Notes: generated from the letters alone by a model not told the origin. Positions 43,507-56,175 are shown, counted from the first letter of the stretch. The stretch is 64,000 nt of DNA from Hysterangium stoloniferum (GCA_015178975.1 WHVD01000105.1:239633-303632), one strand, 5' to 3'. Program-made: numbers and translations.

Positions 43507-43800
43507 ACACCATTTTGCATACTGGTGGGCGCTAGTATTGGTTAGAATCACGGCCTATTTATCAACGAGAATCATTTCAAATAGACTACCACTGAGATAT
43601 CACAAGCAGCACGTCAGGTAGCTGGGATAGATGAAGCAAGTGATTGAAGAGTAGCAAAAGACACCCGTAACAAACATTCACTAATGTATGCCGACATTGA
43701 TCCTGGTCAGATTCATCTAATCTTCAAAATCTGTGTTCAATGACCGGATTGGCTATAATGAGGCACAGAACTTGGAACAAAATTAGAGGCCTTTAAAATG
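43507..43800 (+). repeat. Truncated S and B fragments of copy 11
   Basis: Short pieces of the spacer (ATCAACGAGAATCATTTCAA) and of the B block start (ATTCATCTAATCTTCAAAAT). No gene. Confidence 0.5.
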
Positions 43801-44008
43801 ATCTGATGAAGTCCAAGGAATAAGTGTCAAAATGGTAAAGTGACGTGAGAATATGCTGCCTGTATTATACAAGAAGGATTAGTGGGCCTTCAAGTTGGTT
43901 AAAAGGAAAGGATGGAACAGTGTGTATCCTGTAGGAGCACGGCCACAATCCTAAGCCTGGAAGTCGACTCTCGGGCTAACTGCACCTAAAAAGCACAGCG
44001 TTCCCTTC
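43801..44008 (+). repeat. P block fragment joined to an inverted A copy
   Basis: 5'-flank sequence ending CACAGCGTTCCC that should precede an ATG but instead meets exon 4 of a minus-strand copy at about 44009. Confidence 0.55.
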
Positions 44009-44940
44009 CTGAATAAAATATCGAAAAAAGGCATCTTGGTGCGGCCAACATATGAAACGCCGTACAGGAGATTCATACAAGGAACGTCGGTGTGGGTAGT
44101 TTTGTCTGTTGTGGGCTTGGTGGGCAGGATAAAATGATGTGATATCGCGACGCACGGTTGCCCCCATAATTCAATGTAACCTCTGATTGCAGTGCGCTCC
44201 ACAACAGGGAATGTCTACACCCATTATGTAGACTCTCTAACCTCCCTAGACTCCTTAGATCTATAGTAAGCTTTTATACCGACTAGTAAATAGGGATCTC
44301 GCGAAAGTAGTGTGTCTAGCCGAGTCTAGCTAGCTCTCCTAGATGGCACTAGCCAATATAGACGGCATACTTACTGATCTTCCCACTTTCCTGATGCACG
44401 ATAACCGCAATGCATGGAGATGAGAAATATCCGGGGATTTGAAGCATAAATCTCGACGCAATCCCATCCACGTTGGTAGCGCTGATTTGATTACAGCATT
44501 GTACAGCGAAGACGTAATTGCTGTTGATGGCCGATCTCTATCGTCCCATAGAGCACCGGGAAATGAGGAGAAGGCCGAACAAAAATGTACCAGAAGCTTG
44601 GCAGTATGTCATACATTTCTCTGCGATCCACCATTTGAAACCCAGAACCCTTCTAAGACCATCCCGGCTGTTTCCGAATGCGACGGGGATAGGTGGGTCT
44701 AAAAGGACGTGAGTATTTTGAATGTATTCGCTGATTGACGCTGTTGTATCCCTCCCTCAATAAATCAATGCTCCCTTGAATTACTATTCCCAGCCTGAGC
44801 AAAGTGAGATAGCTGAGCCGATACCCATCAACGAGATTTTGGCCTTCCCATCGTCCACGCGCCATTCGGTTGTATATCATCAACTTTGTCATCAGCGAAG
44901 ATTTATTTGCGATGTAAAGTACTTTTATCCCCCAGCTTGA
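44009..44940 (-). pseudogene. Family-A gene remnant, exons 2-4 (copy 12)
   Basis: Exon 2 piece from about 44940 to 44758, intron 2, exon 3 from about 44700 to 44405, then a foreign insert at 44213-44405, the end of exon 3 and the start of exon 4 to about 44009. Both ends are truncated. Confidence 0.65.
44213..44405. other. Foreign insert in exon 3
   Basis: About 190 bp that replace roughly 90 bp of exon 3. Begins with a hairpin GTCTAC...GTAGAC. Rich in CTAG and AGTCTA words, somewhat like the gypsy LTR at 58.4 kb. No target duplication seen. Confidence 0.45.
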
Positions 44941-44949
44941 GTTGGAGTC

Positions 44950-45390
44950 CTTTGTCTTTTCCCAGCAACCTGGATCGTTACGGAAACCCGGATATGTTTG
45001 AATGTTGTCATGGTTATGCTCCTCGTTTCCCTTCCTGGACCTTCAAGGTTCATTATGAAAAAGGTATATGTAATATCGTGCCCGCGTCACTTATCGTTGT
45101 ATTTTCATTTTCTTATCGCCCTAGTTTTGTTATTATATTGTGTACAGTGGATATATTTTAATGTTTTAAAGAATTCTGGTGTGTGTATTAGTACATAATT
45201 ACATAGATTATTATATGCAAGTTCATAAGTTGACAGCTGGGTGTCTGTCTCATTGGACGTGCCAGACCCGGGTTTTTATCTTTGTCATTGCCATTTAAAA
45301 AGCGGCAGGTGGTCTAAATTGGATTATAGTCGCTTGTAAATGACATAAAGAGACCTACGATGCTTAGATACATAATGACGAGGACTCAGA
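44950..45390 (-). repeat. T block
   Basis: Inverted counterpart of 33291-33650 (CATGGTTATGCTCCTCGTTT, CAAGGTTCATTATGAAAAAG). No gene. Confidence 0.55.
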
Positions 45391-46200
45391 ATCCCAAGAA
45401 ATCGTGCAATGGTCGGTGAAAGATTGCAAAAGGTGCTCGGAAGCCAAGGAACGTGTTCACCCAGACAAGATGTCTCACTCTGTTGATTGTTTGTGGTAAT
45501 AGGAGTCCAAAGGCAGCCAGGTGCTCAAAGAGGTTCCGTTGAAATATAAGAAAAGACTTGATCCAATTGAAGACTCCAACGGTCTGAAGCGCTGAGAGGA
45601 AGAACGGCTATCTTGCTCCAGGCTGTTCCACACGCTGGACCATGTCCAGGCGCGCATTCTAGATTAAGGGGACTTCCCTCCCGGATCAAATACCAATTGA
45701 CTGATGCTTGTCTTCTTCAGGATACCCCGTGTCCCGGGTCCTCCTTCCCCCTCACTCTCCTCCCCCAAGAAGTGTCTGACAAAAAATCAAATACACTTGT
45801 GATCACAGATATTCAAGTCGCTGTCACATAATATCGGTCATAACGAGCTGTGTCACCCCGAAATATTTGTTATTGCTAATTTAGACCGGTTTGCCATCAA
45901 GTGGTCATGGAATCTGGCTTCCTCGAACTTCTCCTGTATCGCTAAGTATCAGTTATACACTATATGGGTATCACACGCGCTTTGTGGTGCTCGTTTTACC
46001 TTCCTTGCAATATTTGTGATGGTCGTTTTTCTCAAGTCGGATCCCATGGGAGCGAGGCGCTCCATCATCGGGTCAAGGTTTCGAATGGAGAGAAATAATT
46101 AATTGAATCCGCCCAACTCCCTTTCAAATGTCCTTCCTTTTATTCCAGATTTTCTGCCTCATGGTAGCCAATCAGGAGATTGGACATAGATTTTGAATAG
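45391..46200 (-). repeat. B block of copy 13
   Basis: Reverse-strand B block with the words ERLAPMGSDL (near 46040-46070) and the CTTGTCTTCTTCAGGATACC segment. Frame broken. Confidence 0.55.
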
Positions 46201-46594
46201 TAGGTGAATCGGACCCAGATAACTGTCGGCATGGATTGGTGAGTTGCGGGTGTTGGTTACCGCTCTTCGATGACTTGCTACCTGCTATCTCAACTAACTG
46301 ATATGCTGCATTCTTTGAAAGCTCCGAGTGGTATTCTATTTCAAGTGATTCTGTTGATAAATCAGATGTGATTCTAGCCACCACTAACGCCCACCAATAT
46401 ATGGAACGTGTGTATAGAATCAACTAGAAGCTGCGAAACACACGAAGTAAAAAGTGACTACATGCGCTCTTGAATTCGCTCAAACTATGTAGCTTTACAT
46501 AAATTCTAAATATTACCAAAGGGGCGTTAACTAAAGAGTAATAGTAATATCATTCCTCCTGGGTGAATAATGTGTCGGTGTTACCAAGGAGAAA
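46201..46594 (-). repeat. S block of copy 13
   Basis: Reverse-strand spacer. The small plus-strand ORF starts at the equivalent ATG near 46268 and reads to VILLINQM before a one-base deletion breaks it. Confidence 0.55.
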
Positions 46595-48513
46595 TTATGA
46601 TATATTGTGCGTAATGGATGGAACAAGAGCATCCGCAGACCAACCATGATTCTCCAACACGGATCGGGAGCTTGAGTGAGACGTTACGCACACACCGGTG
46701 AAAGGTGTGGCGATGACACAAAGGAAGGAATGCGACGCGAGGTAAAATTGGTCAACGTGGCCACCGACGCATTGATCGTTGATTGAGCAATGCATTGAGT
46801 CACAATGTGGAAGAAAACGAGCGAGAATGTCGATCATATTGAGGCTGCGCACTATTGTACACGCGGATTCGATGTCGGGAGATGCAGCTATCAGCTTCAG
46901 AGTAACCTTGATAAGTTGCTCCCCTGACGAGAGGAGAAGGATCCAGATATTTTGATTCGTGTGTGTCGTAATCAGACTGGTAGGATATTTGAATGGGCGG
47001 ATATGAGATTATGCTTGAAGGTCAAACATTGTCAACATACCTTAGGAGGGGTTCAATGAGCGAAGAAACCACGTTCAGCTGGTTGATATGACCCGTTCTC
47101 ATCGATATGAAGTGTCAATGTTGCTATATGGAGGCTTACGTTGTCTAAAATGAGCTTCAATACATCTCCAGCAATGTTTCGAAACCAGCAATCTTTGTGG
47201 ATGCAACAAACGAGAAGCTTTACAGGAGATTCAAACAAAGTAAATTCGGTGTGAGTAATTTTGTCTGTTCTGGGTTTGGTGGGCAGGATGCAATAATGTG
47301 ATGTCGCGACGCACGGTTTTAACCAGAATTCAATGCAAAATCTGATCGCAGCGAGCTCCACTGCAGACAGTTGACGCACGTGGGAGATGTGTTCCACGAT
47401 ATACCCAAGGCGACTGATGAGGAAACTTGGATCAGGAAAGGATGATGAATAATTTTCGGCGATTTGTACAATGAATGTGGACGCAGCTTCATCCACGTTG
47501 GTGTGTAGTGGTGATCTGATGACAGCCTTGTAAAGGGAAGACGTAATTGAAGTTGATCGCCGATCTACATCTGACCATCGAGCGCCGGGACACGAGAGGA
47601 AGGCCCAAGCCAAGTCTGTCATAAGCTTGGCAGTGTGAACTCCGTCTCTCCGCTGTATACCACTTGAATAACATATCCGGTATAAGGACGTCCACTCCTC
47701 TAAGACCATACACGCCTGTTGTCTAATTCGAAGGGGATAGGTGGGTCTAGAATGACGGGAGTATGTTGAGTAATCAATGGTTGACGCGGTTGTATCCCTA
47801 CTTCATCAAATCGATGGTCTCCTGAATTACCATTCCCAGTCTTGGCAGAGTGAGATACTTCTGTAGAAACTTGTTAAAGGCATTGTTGCTTCCATATCCA
47901 CGGGCTATTCCCTCGTATATCATCAACTTTGCCATCAGCGAAGCTCTCTGTGCGCTGTGAAGCACGCCCATCCCAATCCTGTCCATACCAACTCCTAGGT
48001 AATACCCTGGGCTAATTTCAACACTTGAAGACGAGCTATCAGCCAGTGAAACCACTCCCCAGTCGATGTTATTATGACTGCGATATGGACTCATGTCCGA
48101 TGTCGTGTTGGTGGATCTACCTCGCATTTTAATTATAGTCGGTGGGTCATGACAATGTGCTTCTCCTAGGTACTAAAAACGTCCAGTTTGTCAACAGTGT
48201 ACACGAAATGCCATTGTATTTTGCGCACCCATTCCTCAACCCAAACTTCCACATATTCTTCAGACAGTGGGATATGCTCGTCGTCTCCGGGACCTCGATA
48301 ACACACGCCATGTCCATCTTCGATACAGTTCCATCGGTCTCGAAGCTTTACCCGGAATCTTTCCCTTCTCACCGCGTCAACACTCTCCTCCCGTTCTTCT
48401 GGGCTCAATGCAGTTGGGGAGACCAAGGGTTGTAGCCACTCAACTTCTTGTAGGAGGCTTTCAGCCCGTACGACATCGTTGCTGCTCAGAGTCCTCTCGT
48501 TTGAAGTCGGCAT
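46595..48513 (-). pseudogene. Family-A gene, exons 1-3 intact, exon 4 deleted (copy 13)
   Basis: ATG at 48513. Exon 1 48513-48229 (285 nt), intron 1 ending GTTTTTAG, exon 2 and exon 3 open. In exon 4 one extra base (GAATTTACTTTG) and a deletion of about 100 bp after HIDEN shift the frame. Exon 5 is open to 46595. If intron 3 were retained, exon 3 would read straight into LLVCCIHKDCWFRNIAGDVL. Inverted relative of copy 10. Confidence 0.8.
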
Positions 48514-49189
48514 TGGTGGTAGCAGGTGGTTGTGATACCGGAAGGGGATGCTGCGCTTTTAAGTTACAGTTATCAAGGGAATAAATTTCAAGGTATCGCA
48601 TTGTGGCGGTGCTTTGTACAGGATACCCGGCTATTCATCCCTTCCTTTTACACAACCTCAAACCTCAACCTCCTTCATTCATACATGCTCCAGGATTGTG
48701 TCAAGTTCTCTCACTATGGTATACACCAATTATTTGGTCTTCAACAGATTGTCTACGACAGAGAGCAGATGTGGCAATTATGAATATTTCGATAAACCTT
48801 CACCGCATATTGTGGCAACTTCCGACTTCTCGAGCGCTAGAGTTTTGGGAATTAATCTCTCACGTTACTTGAGAAGTGACATGTCAATTGATAGAATATG
48901 TAAATGCAGTGGATGTTATCCATGACAGTGCTTCTCAGCTACAACCCCGCCACTCCGGCTATATTTAGGGGAAGCATCCGCTTCGTGTTCAATTCTTTCA
49001 GAATTTCAACGAGCATCCCATTTTAATAATTATTTACTTGGGACAATTAGCGTAGAAAGTAAATATGCCTGTTTTTGGCGAGTCCGTCAGGTTTTCATTA
49101 ACAAATTGTGCATGTAATCTATACTCAGTCATAATTAAGTACACGCCAGAATTAGTATTACCCGGTCCTTGTGAGCGGAGTAATGGGGA
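48514..49189 (-). repeat. P block: 5' flank of copy 13
   Basis: Closely matches 34308-33651 in inverted orientation. No gene; plus-strand open frames 48603-48872 are shadows. Confidence 0.6.
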
Positions 49190-50190
49190 ACCCCTCATAT
49201 TGACCGGCATTTTGTACATATATCTTTGTCAATTCAAGAGTGGCTGGGAATCTAACCTGGAGTATAGTCACTTTAAACTTACGCGATGAGGCCAACGAAC
49301 CTTAGATACACACTAACGAAAACTCTGACTCGCCAGGAATCGTACAAAGGTGTGTGAGTGATGGCAAAACGTGCTCGGACGCCGAAGACCGTATTCATCT
49401 CCACAATGCAATGGCGACATCATGTCTCATTCAGTTGCTTGTTTGTGGTAATAGCAGCACCAATCCAGCCAGGTGCTCAAAAGGGTTCTGTTTAAATAAA
49501 AGAAAAGACTTGTTCGAATGGAAGACTCATCACTACAATGGTTTCAGGCGCTCGGAGGAAGAACGGCTATCTGGGATGCTCCAGGCTGTTCTAGACGCTA
49601 CACCATGTCCAGGCGCACCTTCTAGATTACGAGGCCTTCCTTCCGTGAGTGGCCCGAATCAAATACAAATTTACTGATGCTTCGTCTGCTTCAAGACATC
49701 CCGTCTCCTTGAGGCTTCTTCCTCTTCATTTTCCTCCTTCAAGCCGCGGTCACAGAATATCGGGGATATACAGGTGTGTCACCCGGTAGGCTTCCAATAC
49801 CTAATTTAGACCCGTTTGCTATCAAGTGGCCATGGCCTCTGGCTTCCTCGCACGTCTCGTGTATCGCTACGCATAAGTTATACTTTATAGCTCTCTCAAA
49901 GTGCCTCGTTGACCTTTTTTGGAATATTCGCCTTGTCTTTGTCCTCAAATCTGATCCCATGGGAGCGAGGCGCACCAGCATCGAGGCGCTCCAGCATCGA
50001 GGCGCTCCAGCATCGAGGGGAGGTTTCCAATGCAGGGAAGTACTTAATAGAATCCGCCCAACACCGTCGCTGTACGTTTTAAAGGCTCCTCCTTGCATTG
50101 CAGAGGTTGTGCCCCACGATAGCCAATCAGGAGATTGAACATAGATTTTGAAGATTACGTGAATCTGACCCCTCGGCATGGATTAGTGAG
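49190..50190 (-). repeat. Short T block and B block of copy 14
   Basis: T part 49190-49330 is shortened. The B block has the longest open B frame, 146 codons at 50179-49739, with GTTSAMQGGAFKTYSDGVGR, LVRLAPMGSDL and EEARGHGHLIANGSKLGI. A 16-bp unit (CTCGATGCTGGAGCGC) is tandemly tripled near 49980-50020. The ORF ends where other copies also lose the frame, which might mark an intron. Confidence 0.55.
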
Positions 50191-50495
50191 CTGCTGGTGT
50201 TGCTTTCTGGTATTCAATGACTGGATTCATACTATCCCAACTAACTGATACGCTGCTTTCTGTGAAAATTCTGAGGGTGATATCAACGTGCGTATAGCAT
50301 CAACGAGAAGCTTCCAGGCACACAAAAACGGTCAAAAGTGCACTGTATGTAGCTTTACATAAATGAGAAATATCCCCACAAGGCGAGTGAAGGAAAGAGT
50401 AATAGTACTATCCTTCCTCCTCGTTCGGATAGTGTATCAGTGATATCCAAGAGACATTATGCGTGCGGAATGGATGGAACAAGAGCATCAGCACG
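50191..50495 (-). repeat. S block of copy 14, internally deleted
   Basis: Same internal deletion as the S block of copy 9 (32122-32430), supporting common origin. Confidence 0.55.
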
Positions 50496-52115
50496 CTATT
50501 CATGGTCCTCCAACACTAATCTGGATGTTGAATTAGGTAGTACGCACAGACCGGTGAAAGGTGTGGCGATGACACAAAGGAAGGAATGAGCCGCGACAGT
50601 TACTCGTTCAAGGGAAGCACCGAGGTTTTGATCGGTGATTGAGCCGCGCATTGCATCACAAAGTGGAAGAAGACGGGCGAGAATGGGGATGATATTGAGG
50701 TTGCACACTGTGGTACACGCGGAATTGATGTCGTAAGACGCAGCGATCAGCTTCAGAGCGACCTCAATTAGTCGTTTCCCTAACCACAGGAACCAAAGAC
50801 ATCACCAGCAATATTTCTAAACCAGGTATCTTGGTGGATGCAACACACGAGAAGCTGTATAGGAGATTCATAGAAGGAAAGTCGGTGTGAGTAACTTTGT
50901 CTGTTGTGGTTTTGGTGAGCAGGACAAAAGGATGTGATGTTGGGACGCACGGTTGTACCCAGAATTCAATGAAGCCTCTGATCGCAGTGAGCTCCATTAC
51001 AGACAGTTGACGCACGTGACAAGTCATGTCCATAATCGCAAGGTGCTTAAGGAGGAAGGGAGATGGATTGGATGGGGATGATAAATATCCGGCGATTTGA
51101 AGAATAAATGTCGACGCAACCTCATTAACGTTCGTGTGTAGCGGTGATTTTATGACAGCATTGTAAAGTGAAGACGTAATTGCAGCTGATCGCCGACCTA
51201 CATCTGACGATCGAGCGCCGGGAAGCCAGAGGAAAGCCGAACCCAAAGATGCTATAAGTTTGTCAGTGTGTCCTCCCTTCCTCCGCTGTCTAACACTTGA
51301 ACTATAGAACCCCCCTAATACCACTGATGCCTGTTGTCGAATTCGGAGCGGGTATATGGGTCTACAACCATTGAGTAAGTATGTCCGGTGTCTAATGATT
51401 GCCATGTTGTGACCTACCTCATCAAATCAGTGCTCTCTTGAATGTCTATTCCCAGTCTTTGCAGCGTAATGTACCTTTGTAGAAGCTTGTTAAAGCCCTT
51501 GTCGTCTCCGTATCCACGCGCCATTCGCTTGTATAGCGTCAACTTTGTCATCAGCGAAACCTTCTTTGCGTTGAACAGCACTTTCATTCCAATCCTTTCC
51601 AAACCGACTCCTAAGAAATATCCTGGAGAAATTTTAATACTTGAAGATGAGCTATAAGGAAGTGAGCCCCCTCCCCAGTCGATATTATGGCTCTGATATG
51701 CACCGAGATTTGATGTCGTGTTGGTGGACCCCCCTCGCATCTTAATAATTCTCGGGGGGTCATAGTAATTTCTCTCTCCTTGGCACTGAAAGCATGAGGT
51801 TTGTCAAGAGTGTATGTAAGAAACATATTTCATTTTGCACACCCATTCTTCCACCCAAACTTCCACGTCTTCTTCAGACAGTAGTATGTGCTCGTCGTCT
51901 TCAGGTGCTCGGTAACATAAACATTGCCCATGTTCCAGACAGCTCCATCGTTCTCGAAGTTTCATCTGGAATCTTTCCCTCATTCTCATCTCATTGATAT
52001 CCTGCCGTTCTACCCTCAATATAACCGGTGAAACCAAGGGTTGTAGCCGCTCAAGCCTTTGTAGGAGTGGTATGATATGTTGCCTGTTCAGAGTTATCTC
52101 GTTGGAAGTTGACAT
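50496..52115 (-). pseudogene. Family-A gene, exons 1-3 intact, exon 4 fused to exon 5 (copy 14)
   Basis: ATG at 52115. Exon 1 52115-51843 (273 nt), exon 2 51785-51418 (368 nt), exon 3 open, intron 3 with GTGCGTCC...CAACAG. Exon 4 breaks off at RNIAGDV and joins directly to the start of exon 5 with a stop soon after. Exon 5 remains open at 50708-50496. Exon-1 words SCLEHGQCLCYR. Confidence 0.8.
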
Positions 52116-52659
52116 TGATGATAGGAGTCATGCTCATCCCGGAAGGGAATGCTGCCCTTTTAAGGTGCAGTTAGCCGGAGAGTCAATTTTCAGCCATAGA
52201 TTTGAGGCTGTGCTCCTACAGGATACCCACTGGTCCATCGTTTCCTATTAAATGACTTGAAGGCCCACTCGTCCTTTTCCAAAAATACAGCCAGGATACT
52301 CTCAAGTTACTTTAATACTTTTTACCGATATTCCTGAACTTCATTAGATCGCATACTGCAGAAAACACATGTGGCAGCTGGGAATTCATTGACAAGCTGT
52401 CAACACATAATGTGGTAACTTCTCAGTTCTTGAGCATTGGATTTCAGGCCAATCCAGCTTTCCCATAATTTCAGACGTGACATATCAATGGATAGAATAT
52501 GTAAATGGAGGAGATGCTATCCATGGCAGTGCTTATCAGGTACAGCCTCAGGCGCTTCGTTTCAGCATTCCAACGAGGAACCCATTTTAATAATTCCCTA
52601 ATTATGCTAATTGCGGTCACACCTGAATATCACGTTGTGTTTTTCCTTTTCAGTTTCTT
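52116..52659 (-). repeat. P block: 5' flank of copy 14
   Basis: Family flank (AATGCTGCCCTTTTAAGGTG next to the start). No gene. Confidence 0.55.
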
Positions 52660-53300
52660 GGGTTCGGAATCAATGAGTACTCTCAGTCGGAATGAACTTC
52701 TAAGGGGACATCTGGTGGTGTCTCCTGGGCTAGAACCACCATTTGGGCTCACGTTCCAACAGCATACTTGATGTGAGGGTCTGAAGGCTCATGGCCATAT
52801 TCCCAGAGTTTTCTTCTCAAAGCTATATCATGCTTCTCGCTGCAGTATTTTCATCCTCACTATCCTTTCCCGATCCGTCCATGCAATACTTGGAGTTCAC
52901 CTACGCATTTGTTTTGGCTACATAGAAAGACACGGCACCCATTCCGGCTTGGCCGTATTATCTCGACTGGAATTGAGCACCACCCCCCGTGTGTGCAAAC
53001 GTTTGTGCCATTGGTGATCCGTTTATTAGTGGAGGCTTGTATGGGTTGATCCAGAGTTTGACGATGCACAAGAGTTTCGTTGGTAAGTGCAAGTCCTAAG
53101 TCTTGCAGCTTACAATTTTTTAATTTTCTTAAATCTAGTCCAATGTCACAAGGTGATATTATTTATCCAGCAGATATTCCAGTCTGTCTAAAAGCTGGCT
53201 AATAGCTTCACGGCGATAGAGTCGTATTTGTGAGTTGAGAACTTGACATCTCGGGACCTGACTTCATGTGCTTCTATAAAAATTAATGAGTGGGTGGTGG
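52660..53300 (+). repeat. C block, copy 2
   Basis: Counterpart of 28140-28740 (CAGCATACTTGATGTGAGGG, CTCAAAGCTATATCATGCTT, TAAGTCTTGCAGCTTACAAT). The reading frame is broken. Confidence 0.4.
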
Positions 53301-53904
53301 TCTTGTAGCCGAGGGAGTCGACCTTGTGTGCCTTCACCTGATATTATTATATCTGGAAGGACATACGAAAGGGATAAATCAACCGATCACCACGCAATGG
53401 AGGAAGAAAGTCTTCCTACGTTTATCCGCCGGCGTGTGACTGTTTTCTCTCACAAGGCGGATACAGTGAGTGCCAATATAGAGATCCTGCAATGGTCGGT
53501 GAGAGATGTCGAAAGAGGCGCGGGCGCCAAGGAACCTATTTATTAGGGCAACGGAAGAAATTTTCCTACTTTGCGCTAGCCAGGTGTGGTCAAAGAGTCT
53601 CATTTTGGATAAAAGGGAGACTTGGTCAATGAGCAACGTCGCCTCTTCAATATATTCGATATTCTGTATCTTTGGGGTCGTTCTTCGGATTCCTCGCTGG
53701 AGAACCACCAGCGTTGTCAGGGTCATCATCCGATAAAAAATCGACTACATTTATGATAGAGAAAATTCACGCCGCTCTCTCACACACAATTCAGATGCGT
53801 GATATATATCCTTTGCATCCCTTTCGGCTCGAAATCCACATCTTAGCAACATTTGCAGTTGTAAAACGAAAGCCATTTTTTATACATCAAGGGTGATGCC
53901 GCAA
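53301..53904 (-). repeat. Diverged B-block remnant
   Basis: Segments near 53496-53610 and 53690-53810 resemble the B block in reverse. Open frames on both strands (86 and 116 codons) overlap each other and have no copies, so I treat them as chance. Confidence 0.4.
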
Positions 53905-54240
53905 CATCGGCGATGGCAATGTGTGTCTTTGGACTCCTCCCTATAACCCTTGACAGATGTGCTCAATGGGAAGATACAGATCGGGAATCAACCGCAATTA
54001 GGTCACCGATTTACAATGCTGTCATGAAATCACCGCTACACACCAACGTGGATGAGGTTGCGTCGACATTTATTCTACAAATTGCGGGATATTTATCATC
54101 CTCATGTACTCAGCCTCCCTTCCTCCTCCGCGACCTTGTGGGTATTGTAGAAAACATCTACCACGTTCGTCAACTATCTGCAGTGGAGCTCACTGTGATC
54201 AGAGGCTGCATTGAAATCTAGATACAACCATACGTCGCGA
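53905..54240 (+). pseudogene. Family-A exon 3 fragment (copy 15)
   Basis: Open from 53913 to a TAG at 54221, reading STAIRSPIYNAVMKSPLHTN, STFILQIAGYLS and VRQLSAVELTVIRGCIEI. Only exon 3 is present. Confidence 0.7.
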
Positions 54241-54954
54241 CCTCTCAAAGTGGTTGATAAATAAGGTGAGCCTGGGGCGAATTAGTTTACTGAGAAAGTC
54301 AGGGTAATGATAAGACTAGCGTGTAATTAATAACCACTGAATATTGACTACACGCACAATTTGTTGATAAAAGCCTGACGGAGCCGGCACAAAGACCGAT
54401 AGTCAGGGTTGACGCCCATTAGAATCAGTAATGACTTGTTGTAATGGATTCCTCGTTGCCATTATGAAAGAATTGAACACGAAGCGCGGAGTTTCGTTAG
54501 ATATAGCCAGAGTCGAGAGCGCCTGGGGCTGTACCTAATAAGCACTGCCATGGATAGCGCCCACTGCACTGACATATTCTATTCGCGGAGATGTCACTTC
54601 TGACGGGAAAGCTGGATTGCCCTGAAATCTGGCACTAAAGAACTCGGAAGGTAGCACAATGCGCGGTGACGGCCCGTCAATTTATTCTCAGCTGCCATGT
54701 GTGTTTTCTGCGGGAGATGATCTGATGAAGTAGAAAGAATATGTGTAAAGATGGTAAGGTAACTTGACAATATTCTGGCTGCATTATTAAAGGAGGATAA
54801 GTAGGACTTCAAGTTGGTTACAAAGAAAGGATTAAACGGTGTGTATCCTGTGGAGCACGGCCACAATGCTATGCCTGGAAACCGACTCTCGGGCTAACTT
54901 CAGCTTCAAAAGCGCGGCATTGCGTCTCGGTACGAGTACGGCTGCTACCCACCA
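54241..54954 (+). repeat. P block: 5' flank of copy 16
   Basis: Starts near GGTGAGCCTGGGGCGAATTA and ends CTACCCACCAATG. Very close to the flank of the intact copy. Confidence 0.6.
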
Positions 54955-56175
54955 ATGTCAACTTCCAACGAGATAGCTCCGAGTGGGCAGGATGTCCTAT
55001 CCCTTTTCCAAGAGGTTGACTGGCTACAACCCTTGGTTTCCCCGGCTGTATTGAGGATGGAGCGACAGGAGATTGATGACACGGGAAAGAGGGAAATATC
55101 CCGGATGAAGCTTCGAAAGCGATGTAGCTGTCTAGAACATGGACACTGTTTATGTTACCGAGCACATGATGACGACCAGCACAGAACTGTCGGAAGAAGA
55201 GGTGGAAGTTGGTGTGGAGGAATGGGTGCGCAAACGAAAAATCATTTTCAAGGAGACTGTTCACAGACCGGATGTTTTCAGTTCCAAGGAGAGAGAAATT
55301 CTCATGACGTACCAAATAATATTCAGATTCGAGAGAGCTCCACCAACGCCACATCCAAAATCAGCCCATATAGTAGGCGTGCCATAGACTGGGGAGTTGG
55401 CTTATCGCCGGATAGCTCATCATCGAGTCTGGAAATTAGCCCCGGGTATTACTGTGGAGTCGGTTTGGAAACGGTTGGGAGGACTGTGCTTCACAACGCA
55501 AAGACAGCTGCACTGATGGCAAAGTTGATGATATACAACCGAATGGTGTACGGACACGACAGGGCCTTTAAAAAGTTAATACGCAAGCATCTCACTCTGA
55601 GAAGAATAGGAATAGTAATTCAAGAGACCATCGACTTAATGAGGTGGGGATAATTTAGCGCCAATCATTGAATACATTCAAAATACTCACGTCTTTCTAG
55701 ACCCACTTACCCGCGTCGAATTCGAGAACAGGCGGGGGTGGTCTTACAGCAGTTATGGAATTCAAGCGTTATACAGCGGAGGAGCGGAAAACATATTGCC
55801 AGCCTTCTGGCATTGTTGGGTTCGGCATTCTACTGGAGTCCCGGCGCTCGATGGTACGATCGAGATCGGACATCAACTGCAATTACGTCTTCGCTTTACA
55901 ATGCGGTCATCAAATCACCGCTACACACCAGGTTGCGTCGGCATTCATTCTAAAAATCGCCGGATATTTATCATGCCCATGCAATTCACATACCTACCTC
56001 CTCGTACAGCTTGGGTATATCGTGGAACAAACTTGCCACGTGTATCAACTGTCTGTAGAGGAGCTCACTGCGATTAGATGTTGCATTGAATTCTGGGTAC
56101 AACCGTGCGTCGCGACATCACATCATTTCATCTGGCCCACCAAAACCACAACAGACAAAGTTGCTCACATCCGTC
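54955..56175 (+). pseudogene. Family-A gene, near-intact 5' half cut by gypsy relic (copy 16)
   Basis: ATG at 54955. Exon 1 54955-55225 is 2 nt shorter than normal because of a 2-bp deletion near 55180, which shifts the frame. Intron 1 begins at 55226. Exon 2 is open. Exon 3 has a deletion of about 10 bp near 55928. The copy ends at the start of exon 4 (about 56175), where gypsy sequence begins. It is the closest relative of the intact copy 7. Confidence 0.8.

Noticed and set aside
53379..53729. 116-codon minus-strand ORF as a gene
   Set aside because: Overlaps a diverged B block and has no counterpart in other copies.
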